Below, in pieces: positions 25,601 to 35,722 of a stretch of DNA of 64,000 bases (position 1 is its first letter; each line of letters starts with the position of its first letter). The translations under genes were made by a program, and so were the position numbers. The notes under the pieces were generated by a model. It worked only from the letters and a program-made list of their open reading frames with translations. It was not told where the DNA came from and did not search any database. Source of the stretch: Neurospora intermedia (taxonomy: Eukaryota > Ascomycota > Sordariomycetes > Sordariales > Sordariaceae); the NCBI GenBank assembly GCA_037102815.1, contig BTPP01000003.1, positions 4,154,001 through 4,218,000 on the forward strand. Reading direction: 5' to 3'.

Positions 25601-25996
25601 GTGGCTGCCAGCCGTGTGAAGGCCGGCTTCATGAGCAAGAACCAGGAGAGCCTGGAGGAGGCCAGCAAGGCTGTCGGTGCCGCCTGTCGTGCGCTCGTCA
25701 GACAAGTCCAGAGCATGATCAAGGACCGTAGTGCCGAGGATGAGCAAGTGGACTACAGCAAGCTTGGGTCGCACGAGTTCAAGGTGCGCGAGATGGAGCA
25801 ACAGGTACGTATTTCCGAGGTTTCCTTCTTCTTTTATTTCCGGTACCCTTGGTCTTGCCTATTATGGTTCATTGCTGACCAAGTCATTCTCTCCCCATTA
25901 CAGGTCGAAATCCTTCAACTCGAAAACGCATTGAATGCTGCTCGCCACAGACTTGGCGAGATGCGTAAGATTTCGTACCAACAGGACGAGGACTAA
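22661..25996 (+). CDS. sla2: Endocytic adaptor Sla2 (ANTH + coiled coil + I/LWEQ)
   Basis: Links clathrin coats and phosphoinositides to actin at endocytic patches; a standard left-flank marker of MAT in Sordariomycetes. Exons 22661-22692, 22768-25804 and 25904-25996 give 1053 residues. The 32-base first exon (MATIRSLDHT) splices through donor GTGCGT and a TACTGACC branch to SEAELAINIRKATSAEE, the start of the ANTH domain. A Gln-rich coiled coil covers about 300-640, and the C-terminal talin-HIP1R/I-LWEQ actin-binding module about 780-1053 (ending RLGEMRKISY). Intron 2 (25805-25903) is 99 bases with no in-frame stop, so a naive frame runs through it. The splice is supported by GTACGT, CTGACC, the terminal CAG and by restoring the heptad MEQQVEILQLENAL. 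Confidence 0.96.
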
Positions 25997-28558
25997 TTGT
26001 CCCGCAACGCATGGGGTTGTTGAGGTAGTATACTCGGTGGCTTCATTCATCTTGCTGGCTTTACGCTTCAATGCGCAGCGTGGGCACATAAATCCGGCCA
26101 GATCCCCTCCCTCATTCTGTTTCTGTCCCGCAGCGTCTTCCAAAATCTTCATCGAATGTTCAATATCTTGACTACCCCCTCTGTACCTAGTTCGAATTCC
26201 TTTTGGAGTCATTAGGTGTTAGTGTTAAACTTAGTTTCATTCACCTTGTTCTTTTTTATCCACTGAAGTCGTCAATTGGGCTTCGTAACTTCGGTCTCGG
26301 ATATGTTCCGTTCGCTCTTCGGGCGGGTGTTTGGTAACACAGGCAAACCGCCACTCCCGCTGTCATACTGCTGGCATCCGTCGTGTTTCTTTTATGACGA
26401 TGTACGTCCCTTGTTGTGGTTTCGATTTTCGCGTTCGCTGCTCGCTGCTCGCTCGATCGGTCGATCTGCCAGAAAGTATGCCAGATACATCAAGAGTGAG
26501 TAGGCGACCAAAGTTCGTGCTTTGTGCTCCTGAATATCACCCCTTCTTCCGCCTCCTCTTTCCCTTCTCCTCTCGCGTTAGTTCTTCAGCCCTCGGCTGT
26601 CCAATCTCCATACATCTCCTTGTGCGGCCCCTTTCACTCCCTCTCTTCGCTTTTTCGTCGCAGCCTGTTCGTTGTATCGTCATCGGTGGTTGCTTTCGTT
26701 CGTGAAGCAAGATTCAGAACGAGAAAATTTCTGATGGAGGGAGTTCAAGTTCCGTTTCCTTCATCTCGCCTGGTCCAATATTTCGTTTTCTCTCGTTCTT
26801 TGCGTTCCCCACGTCAGCCTGAAAGTCTGGTCTCTGTCTCCCTCATGACTTGCATTTCCTAGTTCTTCCCATTCTGGCAGGCCAAGCTAAAGTCGAACCA
26901 TCACGCTTTCCTGCTTCCTTCCTCCGGTCGGTTGGCGTTCGTGTTATGCTATTAAAGTGCTCCTGCGGAGTCGTCGTTGTCGTACCAACCAATAGCTTGG
27001 ATGACTGGTAAATTGGATGTACCAGTGCCAGGTATTGGATCCGCTGGTGTTCGCTGCGGGCAGACGGTTTTGATGTCCATGAGTAATTTACTCCCGTTCT
27101 CGCTCTTGGTCCCTCCCCCCCTTTACCGCTTTATCTTGGTTCTTCCTTCTTCCATGGATCAATTCGACATCCATTATCCGATATCCCAAACCACACCGTC
27201 CTTCGCCTCGTTGTCCTGGAACGCCACTGGTTGTGATGCTGTTCTGTTGGAGATATCGGGTGGTTCTTAATGAAAATCGGGTTTGCCGCTGCGTTAGGGT
27301 TTGGTTTCGAGGGTGGCGGTTTGCCGGGTGGTAGACGAGGGCGCTTTAGGCGAGAGTATGTGGTCTTGAAGGAGGGGTAGGGAATGGACGGAGTCTCCGT
27401 GTTGAACTGCATTTAATCCAACCAGAATTTCCCTGCGCAAATTTCGATGGTCAAGCGGTGAATCAAAGAAAGTGGAACTTGGAGACTTCGTCAATGCATT
27501 GAGTGGAATTGTACCTCCTTTATAAATACTTACCAGATGGACATCGATACGCCTGGAACGTATTGTAGTGTTCATTCTGGATCAAGTCCTCACGGCCCGC
27601 TTGACAATATGAAGGCAGAGGGCCCGGAACGTGTTTGAAACAATCATGTTACAAGGACCACAATACTAAGAGCCCTTCTCGCGTATCACCAAGAAATTGA
27701 ATGTACAATCTTTTCATATGATTCATTGGCTCGGTTGTCAAGACATGGGTACATAGATTCCATTCTTCTGGCGACCACAGAAGATTGCATGACAAAGCGA
27801 AAGCAAATAGAAAGTTGCAAGACTATCGCGAGCAACATACATTTCTTCTCTTCTTCTTTTCTTTTTCCTTTTTTTTTCTTTCTTTTTTTTTCTTCAAGTT
27901 TCTTCATGCCATGTGTCACAGTTTCCTGCAAAGCAATTACAAGACGACAAGAGAAGGAAGGAAAAAGCAACAAAAGGGATATCGGCTGCCGACAACAGTA
28001 CTGTGGTCGCGAGCGAAAGTAAAAACCCCTCTTGTCAGGTACTTTTTTGCACGGACACTATGCGTTTAGTACCTACCCCACCTAATTAAACTTACCCATC
28101 ACACCAAGTAAACATGCGCTTCTCCGAGTTGGACTGAGGACTGGAATGATATACTAAGCTGACGCGCGCAGCCCTCTGCTCTCTCTTTCTTAACCTTTCT
28201 TGAGATGATTGCTACCGAAGTTCGTTTCACGCAAACTACATGACGGAGACAGGAATTGAGCAACCTAGTTCCCGTTTAGGTCAATAACGGAAGGTCACAT
28301 GAAGGGATTCCTCAACTACGTGACAAAAAAAATGGCTGAGAGCTATGAAGGCATCAGTCAGTCAATCTTAGTGACATATGACAAAAACAAAAGATGAACA
28401 TTTATCCAACTACAAGCTTTCATTGCTTGATGGCTTTCTACAAGTGATGAAGAAAGATGAGTGTACCCCATAAAGAGCTTCTCCTACATGCCAGATTGGG
28501 GTGATTGTTCGAGAAGGAGAAAACAGTTCCCATGTATGATCTCATGTTGTGTGATGAC

Positions 28559-28579
28559 GGGGTTTTCGTGTTACGAAAA
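28559..28579. other. Short perfect hairpin
   Basis: GGTTTTCGT and ACGAAAACC are exact reverse complements separated by a 3-base loop GTT, flanked by GAC on the left and GTC on the right across a GG bulge. It lies in the gene-poor MAT flank. No T-run follows it, so it is not an obvious terminator. Confidence 0.55.
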
Positions 28580-31500
28580 CCGTCAGACGGTAACAACGTG
28601 TTTCTAGGTCAGCCGACAATTGAGGAACGCTTCAACGCCATATTAGCAAACAGAGTAGCAAACAGACAATCAAAGCGCAAGGGAGAATGGGAAATAAGAA
28701 TCAAGGGGGAATCTGTAAGGCACGCTAAATGATCCAGGGATCATTTTGTGAGAAATCACTTTTCGAAATTTGTAAGCTTGCTTTGAAGCGATTGTGACCG
28801 AAAGCTTTCCTGCAGTCAGCTGAGAGTCATGGGTTTAATTGACTGGTGGCAACCAATTGTTGACCCACTGCTATCTTCGTGAACTTTATACTGGGTGAGA
28901 TGCAAATTCAAATGACATTCAACTTGTTCTGTCAGACCTGCTGCCAGAACTTACATGGGATTCCCGGAAACACAAACCGCTCATCCCCCGGTCCGCCACC
29001 AGTTATATGTTCAAAAATGACAAGCCAGGTTCGCTTTGCAAATACATGTTCACACAGCAAGCCACTTGACGAGGTCTGGGCAGAGTGCCGCGGTGAGATT
29101 TGAAGAGAGTAGTACCGAAGGGAGATTCAAAAAGCGGTACGTTGGTACTGTACTGCACGAGCTGTCGAGAACCCTCATTGATTGCACAAACCTTTGCACC
29201 CTCCTTTCGGTTTTATTTCTTGTAACACAGTAACGGCAATGCGGGCAGCTAGGGTTTCGGGGGTCTGTGACGGAAGCGCACAAACATCCGATCAACCGAA
29301 CGCCCGAAAGAACGGCGCCGACAAAGTGGGAAGAATGGTCGAGACCCCAGCTCTTCCGCCAGTCGGCGCCACGCACCTAGCATATGCAAACCCTTGGCCA
29401 TACATGCCACAACACAAGAATTCGGTATGCGAGGCACGAAGGTGGAATACTGCCTATATGATGAACTGGCCCCTTCTTGTGACAAAGCGAAGAGTGAATG
29501 TTGCAGAATCTTGCGCTGTCTTATTGCTTGCTATATGTTACCGTGAGCTTGATGGAGAATGGAAGGTCGGCACCGCCGACCAGGCAGTCTGTCAGCACTC
29601 CGCAGGGTACGGTGACAACTTCAAATCTGGGACTTGGGAACATAAGCAACCTGCCAGCTTCAGGTAGAATGGATGTTGCACTGGTATCTTCTAAACAAAC
29701 CCAAGACTTAATGTACCTACTTGGTACTCTCCAATGCGTCAAGTTTCTTTGTGTGCGTATCTGGCAGAATCAGCACGATCCCGTCCCAGACTCTCGTCGC
29801 TACGGTACGAGAGTACCGCGCAAAGATGTCTATACACTACATATCCCTGTACACTTGGAGAGCGGGACGCAAGGGATTTCGACAAGCCGGGATTAGTGGA
29901 CGAAATTCAAGGATTGTCCAATCAGACTGGGCGGGAAGCTCACCCCCACCAGAACTGTGTTCCCATATTCATTCATGGGCAGAACGTCAAACGAAGTAGC
30001 AAAATTGGAGCGAGGACATCATTGCTGTGTTTATTTTTGAAGCAGCAGACCAAGTTGCTTGTGATTGCATTACATAGCAGCTATGCCCCTGCCTCTGACA
30101 AGTATCGCAATGCGATAGGGTTCTCTGTATGATATAATGATGCCACCTAATTGCGGAAGTTATCTCCACTCTTCCAAGACCTGAGGAGCCCCGCCGGCAC
30201 TTCCACACCGTTGCCCTTCAAGTTGTGGGAACTTCACGTGGGTTTTACCGTAGCTCATAGATGAATTCGCACGCTGTACTTCGCCACCATTACTTTTGTT
30301 TTAGGTAGCTCGTACAAGTAGTTGATGATGTACTGTGGTAGAGTTGGATGGAAAATTAGGTATGTAGTAGGTGAGAACCCCTCAGTTCGGTACTAGTGGG
30401 CGACATGGGCTGAAAGTGTATCTGATGAGAAAGTTGTAGGTACTTGTAGCGACACCATTGGAGGGTTTGCTTAGTGTAGAAGCCCTTTGGCATGACCCTG
30501 AAAGATCGAGGGAAACGAATGAAAGTTCGACGCAGTAAATGCCCCGGTTGCGACTTGCGAGTCCACATGTTGGCGCATTCCGGTCCCGTCGGGTAAAATG
30601 CAGTGGTCCGTGGTCCAATTGAAGAGGGGTCGACACTGTGCTGTTCATGCTCGGCTGTTTGCGATGAGGAATAGTACACTAGTACACATCATCCCTGGAA
30701 AGTTCGTTAGCGCGGGACTTGACTGCGTTCTCTCGCAACTTAATCACCATCCCACCATATTTTATGGAAGAAGTTGGTATCAATCAGATTCGGTCTGGAA
30801 GCTTTATACACTTTATCTAACCTTTGCTTGAATATTGTTGTCTCGTTACTTTTCTGTCAAGGTTTGTAGACCCCTGCCAGTCAAAAGAACTGCGCCAACA
30901 AACTTTTACCTTAAGGGTCAATAGTATGTACAAACATCAGCGAACCCTTATCAGGATCTAGAGGTAAGAAGCAGAGCAACCCTGTACACTAGCACGAACG
31001 GGGGCCACAGCTCCCGCATTGCCCCAGTTTTGCGGCTGAAGCATTCAGCGCAGCGGGGTTGCATGCATAAGCGTTGCCGTCAGCGGCGGGCCTGTTTCTT
31101 TATCTCAACGACATGTCAAATTGCTGAGTCCATACACTTGAAGCCGCATTCCCCTCTCACTCATTTACCTCGATGTCAACTCCCGCTCGTTAAGGGTAGA
31201 TTTTCTCTGCAAAATTTGATACTCTGCATTTCTTCTCGTATGTTACAGTTATAATCATCGTTCGCGGTCCGTGGTCCAGACCTGTCACTTCCTTCACAAC
31301 TCAGTTCAGCGCTGTCGGTCCCGCGGTATGCTTCCGACGCCTCATCAATCTTCTTTGAAGAATGCTGTTCGCTAGCACATAGCTTGCTTTGTTGAAGTTC
31401 TTCGGCGGGCACTTATCCATAAAGAGAAAACAGTAACGTGTGCACGGGAGAAGTCTGTGGCGATCTATTACGACCGGAACTTGGAGAAATGCTTCATTGT

Positions 31501-32567
31501 TGTCCATTGGCTTGTTCGGTGAGTCGGCAATCTATGCTCTATGACGGGCTAGTGAATGGACCACCAAGAAAGAAAGCGAGTGCCTTACGAGGTCTGATGC
31601 CTCTTGCAGAACAGCGTTCCATCGTCTAGGATCCACGCGGTGTAGTGTTCCTACCATACCGAGCTGGATCTCGCTCCTGAAATGGTGTTGAGGTACCAGT
31701 TCTGCTTTGCATACATCCGCTTTCTTTTTCTTGATGGAACCATATAGAATGTCGTGGGGTAAGAATATTTCAGACAACGAGTTTCGAATTCCAAACCCCT
31801 GCCGCACCTCCTCGAAGTATTCCCAATTCTCAAAATATTTTAACAATCTTTTGATCAGTGTGTCTGTAGAAACCACCTGTGTCAGTGTTCTGATTTTATC
31901 TAGGAATGATCGATCTTCTTGGAGCAGAGACCATCATCTTGGCACCACATTTTCGCTCTGCTCTCTTCGAGGTTCCGTCTACGAGCTAGGACTGCCTTCT
32001 CGAGACACTCTTGGTTTATGTGTCTGTGAAGCTCAGCAACGTGATCAAACAGGCGAGTCCAGTTGAGTCAAGATCACCCCAAAGTGACCATGCTTCAAGC
32101 CATGCTTGTCCGCAATTTGCTCTTGTACAATTGAACTTCCAGCGTCACAGCATCTACGATCATTACCATTGTGGACAGCATATTAGGATCTCTGATATGG
32201 GACAGTGTGCAACGAAACCCGGACATTTATTACCTGATACCTACTTGATCATCGCTCGCCGAGCGGGCTGCAGAGGAACTGTCGTAAGGGTCCAAACCGC
32301 CAAAACGATTATAAAAACGACTTGCGAGGCAACCACCACCTGACTGATAAATTTGACTTCACTTCGATTCACAAGATGATGCCAAGTCCCTTCACTTCTT
32401 GGATCCAGTGAAGGAGAACCACGCCACAAAACGTTTCCTGCCCCACTCCCAATGGTTGCTCTCCTGAACTCTGAATAGGGAAAGTTATTCAGGCCCAAAA
32501 CAGCAAGGGCTGGACCTTGCCGGTAACTTGGGATGAAAACCAGTTTGCCCAAAGATAACCACTCCAG

Positions 32568-32578
32568 CCAATGATTGG
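32568..32578. promoter_or_regulatory. Inverted CCAAT box pair upstream of mat a-1
   Basis: The sequence CCAATGATTGG holds two CCAAT pentamers in opposite orientation separated by one base, 311-321 bases before the mat a-1 ATG. Another CCAAT follows at about 32593. CCAAT boxes bind the fungal HAP complex; use here is inferred. Confidence 0.45.
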
Positions 32579-32695
32579 GCTTGCAGGAATCCCCCAATCC
32601 ATTCACCGCCCAGTGAATGCTATTCAGGGCCGTGTCAATAGCCATCAATAGACAAAGCGGTTCCACCCAAAAATCCCGACGTCGTTGCCCCTCCT

Positions 32696-32701
32696 TATAA
32701 T
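32696..32701 (+). promoter_or_regulatory. Possible TATA element of mat a-1
   Basis: TATAAT lies 188 bases before the start codon and is followed by a CT-rich stretch typical of Neurospora transcription starts. This is a weak call from position and composition only. Confidence 0.35.
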
Positions 32702-32888
32702 CTCCCTCCCTTCCAATTCTTCCTCCTTCCCACTCCTAACATTCCTCCGTCAACATCGCAACAATAGTCGACAATCACGACCGATCTTCGCCATCTACTC
32801 ATTTCTCCTTTCCACAACCAGTCGCCCAAGTCTTTGACAATCTCAAGCATCAGCCTTCTTCATCACCAGAGAACGATCAACCGAAACA

Positions 32889-34315
32889 ATGGACGGTAAC
32901 TCGACGCACCCCGCTCCAAACCTCAAGACTACTATGGCTTGGTCGCGCATCTCAAACCAACTCGGTCACTGGAATGACCGCAAGGTCATTGCCATTCCTC
33001 TGAGCGACTTCCTTAACACCCACCCTGACATTCAGTCTGGCATCATCGCCGAGTTCAAGTAAGTGTCCTCACCCATTTCTCACCCTACCTTGTACTGACC
33101 ATTTGCACTAGGAAAGCGACTGGCGAAGAGGGCATGTTTGCCCGCGATCCTGAATCATTGGGAATCATGCTTCTTGGTCCCGTCAAGCTGTTCAAGCCCG
33201 ACAGTGTCGTCGTCGACGGCAACCTGTTCTGGGATCCCAAGGGCATCCATGCTTCGGCACCCAAGGAGCAGCAGAAGAAGGCCAAGATTCCTCGCCCTCC
33301 CAATGCCTACATCTTGTACCGTAAGGACCATCATCGTGAGATCCGCGAGCAGAATCCCGGACTTCACAATAACGAGATTTGTGAGTTTCTTGTCATCATG
33401 ATCGAAAATCTTTGGCCTTGAGACTAACCTCACTTAGCGGTCATTGTCGGCAACATGTGGCGTGATGAGCAGCCGCACATTCGCGAGAAATATTTCAACA
33501 TGTCCAATGAGATCAAGACCAGACTGTTGCTGGAGAATCCCGACTATCGCTACAATCCGCGTCGGTCTCAAGACATTCGCAGGCGCGTCTCGCCGTATCT
33601 CAAGATCAAGCTCCTCAACTACGACGTTAATGGCAACCTTCTTTGGGGCACCGTCAACGCCGAGGATGCTGCGCTGATTCGGACTCACTTCCATGGAGTC
33701 GTTCGTGTTGAGGAAATGGATGATGGCTGCAGAATCGTCTGCCGTCCCGTCGCAGGATCTAGAAAACTTCGCGCCGCCGTTGTCGACACTTGGATGCCTC
33801 GCTACACGGTTGACACAACCCCCGTCACCGAGGACGACGATGCACCGGCTTTCAACTTCAATGATCCTTTGGGCGGTGCTTATTTCCCTTTGAATGAGCA
33901 CCTCTGGATTACTGTCAACCAAAACCCTCCCTTCAATGCCCCTCCCCCCAATCCCAACCCACACCTGGATTTCGTTCACCCCGACGGCATGGAGGCAGTT
34001 GTTCACAACGTTCAGAACATGATCGCTCAGGTCCAGGAGGCTAACGAGGCTGCTGCCGCTAACGCTACCACCGCCACCACCGCTGCGTCTGCTGTCACTC
34101 AGGTTATGGCTGATGATACCATCAACCCAGCTCTCATTCCCACTGTGAACACTCATGCATCTGTTCTTCCCCACGTCCATACCATTCCTGACAACGCCAC
34201 CGTTACGCCTTCCGCTACTGGAAACTCGGTTCACGTTGTTACACCCGGTCACCAAGGATATCACCTCATCCACTGGCCCCCGCTGTCCAGTGAGAACATG
34301 GATACCGAGGACTGA
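32889..34315 (+). CDS. mat a-1: Mating-type protein a-1 (MAT1-2-1, HMG-box)
   Basis: Nuclear HMG-box transcription factor that sets mating type a; in N. crassa it is also needed for mating-type vegetative incompatibility. Exons 32889-33058, 33112-33380 and 33438-34315 give 438 residues. Both introns are short (53 and 57 bases); the first has a TACTGACC branch site. The second splits the Ser147 codon inside the HMG box, the conserved intron position of MAT1-2-1 genes. The HMG box spans about residues 116-197 (IPRPPNAYILYRKDHH ... NPDYRYNPRRSQDIRRR). After it come a conserved basic stretch and a Pro/Asn-rich region, then an Ala/Thr-rich tail. The N. crassa protein is known as 382 residues; here the frame continues 56 residues further (see findings). 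The start is chosen because MDGNSTHPAPNLKTT matches the known N-terminus. Confidence 0.97.
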
Positions 34316-35722
34316 GGTGCACATCGCTATCAGCAAGGGACCAGTTTCTGTTCTTTTCGACATTTTCCATCAGTGGATTTCAGCATCAGTTTCAGTCTTG
34401 GTCCGTCTGTTCTATCAGCCATTTCAAATCAGCAGCTGGATCTCAGTCTTGACATCACCGCAGAGTCACTTGCCTCACCTTCTCGGATTTGGCTCTCAGA
34501 CTCCTGCATACGACGAGAAGACTTTGACACCGGCATGGATACACCAAGCAACAACGGTCTCGGTTTCTTTTTCTCATGGTTCGCATTTCCTTATTTGTTC
34601 TTTGTCAGAGTCACAGCAAGCACACATCTTCCTCGACAGTCGGCGCTGTCTCATCGGCACTAACTCATCCATTCTTTGGGCGTCAGTTTTCTTCTTCGTC
34701 ATCTCACCGTTCACGGCAAAGGGATCTTAGCAGAAGGGAAAATGGGCGGTGCGACATATGCACTGGGTCGGTCAGAAGGGACTTCAACAGTCGACAGTCT
34801 TTTTTTTTCAGGAGGAAGCAGCATGGTGCACATCTCATTTGCATCTCGGTTCGGTTCGGTAAAAGGTATCTCAGGGTACTACACAAGTCACGTGGCGGAG
34901 GGCATAATAGGTCGGCTTTAGTCTTTTTCTTCGCATTAGGGAGGGACAGGTCTGGTTTGCTTTTGCATGGCGCAAGGTCAGTGATATCCAAGGGGGTCGG
35001 TTTCTGGTCTCATTCTATGGTTTCTTTTCCTTTGTTGCTAGCATATCGGAGCGTGGGGTGACTGGCGCATCATGGTACGTTCATCAAAGTCTCCGGAGCC
35101 GATTTCGCTCGTCTACAAGGGAGCACAGGTAGATTACTTAGAAAAAAAAAGCATTTAAAAGAAAACCAACTTCTTCGTTCGTATGCCTGTGTGACATTCA
35201 TTCGCTTGACAACGTCTGCTTTGCTTACTTGTCTCCGCTGTGCTACAAACTGTCTTGTTTTTCCGGCGGTTGGCTTCGCTATTCTGTCTGCTTCCCACGT
35301 CGTGTGGTAAGGGGACCAAGTGAGACGTCAAGCATTCCGGAGTATCACCAGTAGAGGACTCCGGCCCATCCCGCAACTACAAAATGTGAGGCAGCTGAGT
35401 AGCTGTGGAAAAGCAGAGGGACATTGACTTTGGGATGACTCGATTATGTGTTATCACGAAATATACAAGCGCATCAAATCGCCAGCAGAATCAAAGACTG
35501 AAGCTTGGTGTATCCCTCATTATCATCATTTGCAGCGCCTCCACCGCCATTCCCCCAGTTAACGCGTCCTCTCTTGACCACGGGCGCCTCTGCCACGTCA
35601 ATAATAGCCTCCCTTCTGTTCCCTCGGGCGGGAAAAAAAGTTTGCGCCGCCTCAGCCGACGAGAGCATTTCACCCAAGAACGCCTTTCCATTGCAATGTT
35701 ATCCGATACAAGCCAAGACCAC
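34316..35722. other. Convergent spacer between mat a-1 and apn2, including the other idiomorph edge
   Basis: The 1.4 kb between the two stop codons holds both 3' UTRs and the apn2-side boundary of the a idiomorph. A 96-codon frame (34373-34663) begins 58 bases after the mat a-1 stop; it has no known domain and probably lies in the 3' UTR. An eight-base T-run occurs at about 34801-34808. The exact idiomorph edge cannot be seen without a mat A sequence. Confidence 0.55.

Larger units (their letters stand above)
25997..32888. other. Gene-poor interval between sla2 and mat a-1, including one idiomorph edge
   Basis: This stretch of 6.9 kb has no frame above about 160 codons and no domain that I recognise. 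It starts with the sla2 3' region, then CT-rich DNA (26.3-27.2 kb), a T/C tract at 27840-27900, and a hairpin at 28559-28579. The last 0.3 kb is the mat a-1 promoter. In Neurospora the DNA next to the idiomorph on one side is a mating-type- and species-variable region, and this fits. The N. crassa a idiomorph is about 3.2 kb, so its edge here should lie somewhere near 31-32 kb, but only alignment to a mat A strain can place it. A small transcribed ORF, mat a-2, has been reported in the N. crassa a idiomorph; I could not assign it. Confidence 0.6.

Noticed and set aside
32241-32666. 141-codon minus-strand frame upstream of mat a-1
   Set aside because: It overlaps the promoter, has no domain and no supporting start context; treated as chance.
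25997-32888. Transposon, RIP-mutated repeat or pheromone gene in the MAT flank
   Set aside because: I saw no terminal repeats, no CAAX-type or repeated pheromone precursor and no obvious extreme AT/TpA bias by eye. An index calculation would be needed to exclude mild RIP.
34373-34663. 96-codon frame just after mat a-1, considered as mat a-2
   Set aside because: No family features, and I cannot recall the mat a-2 sequence well enough to assign it; it could lie in the mat a-1 3' UTR.
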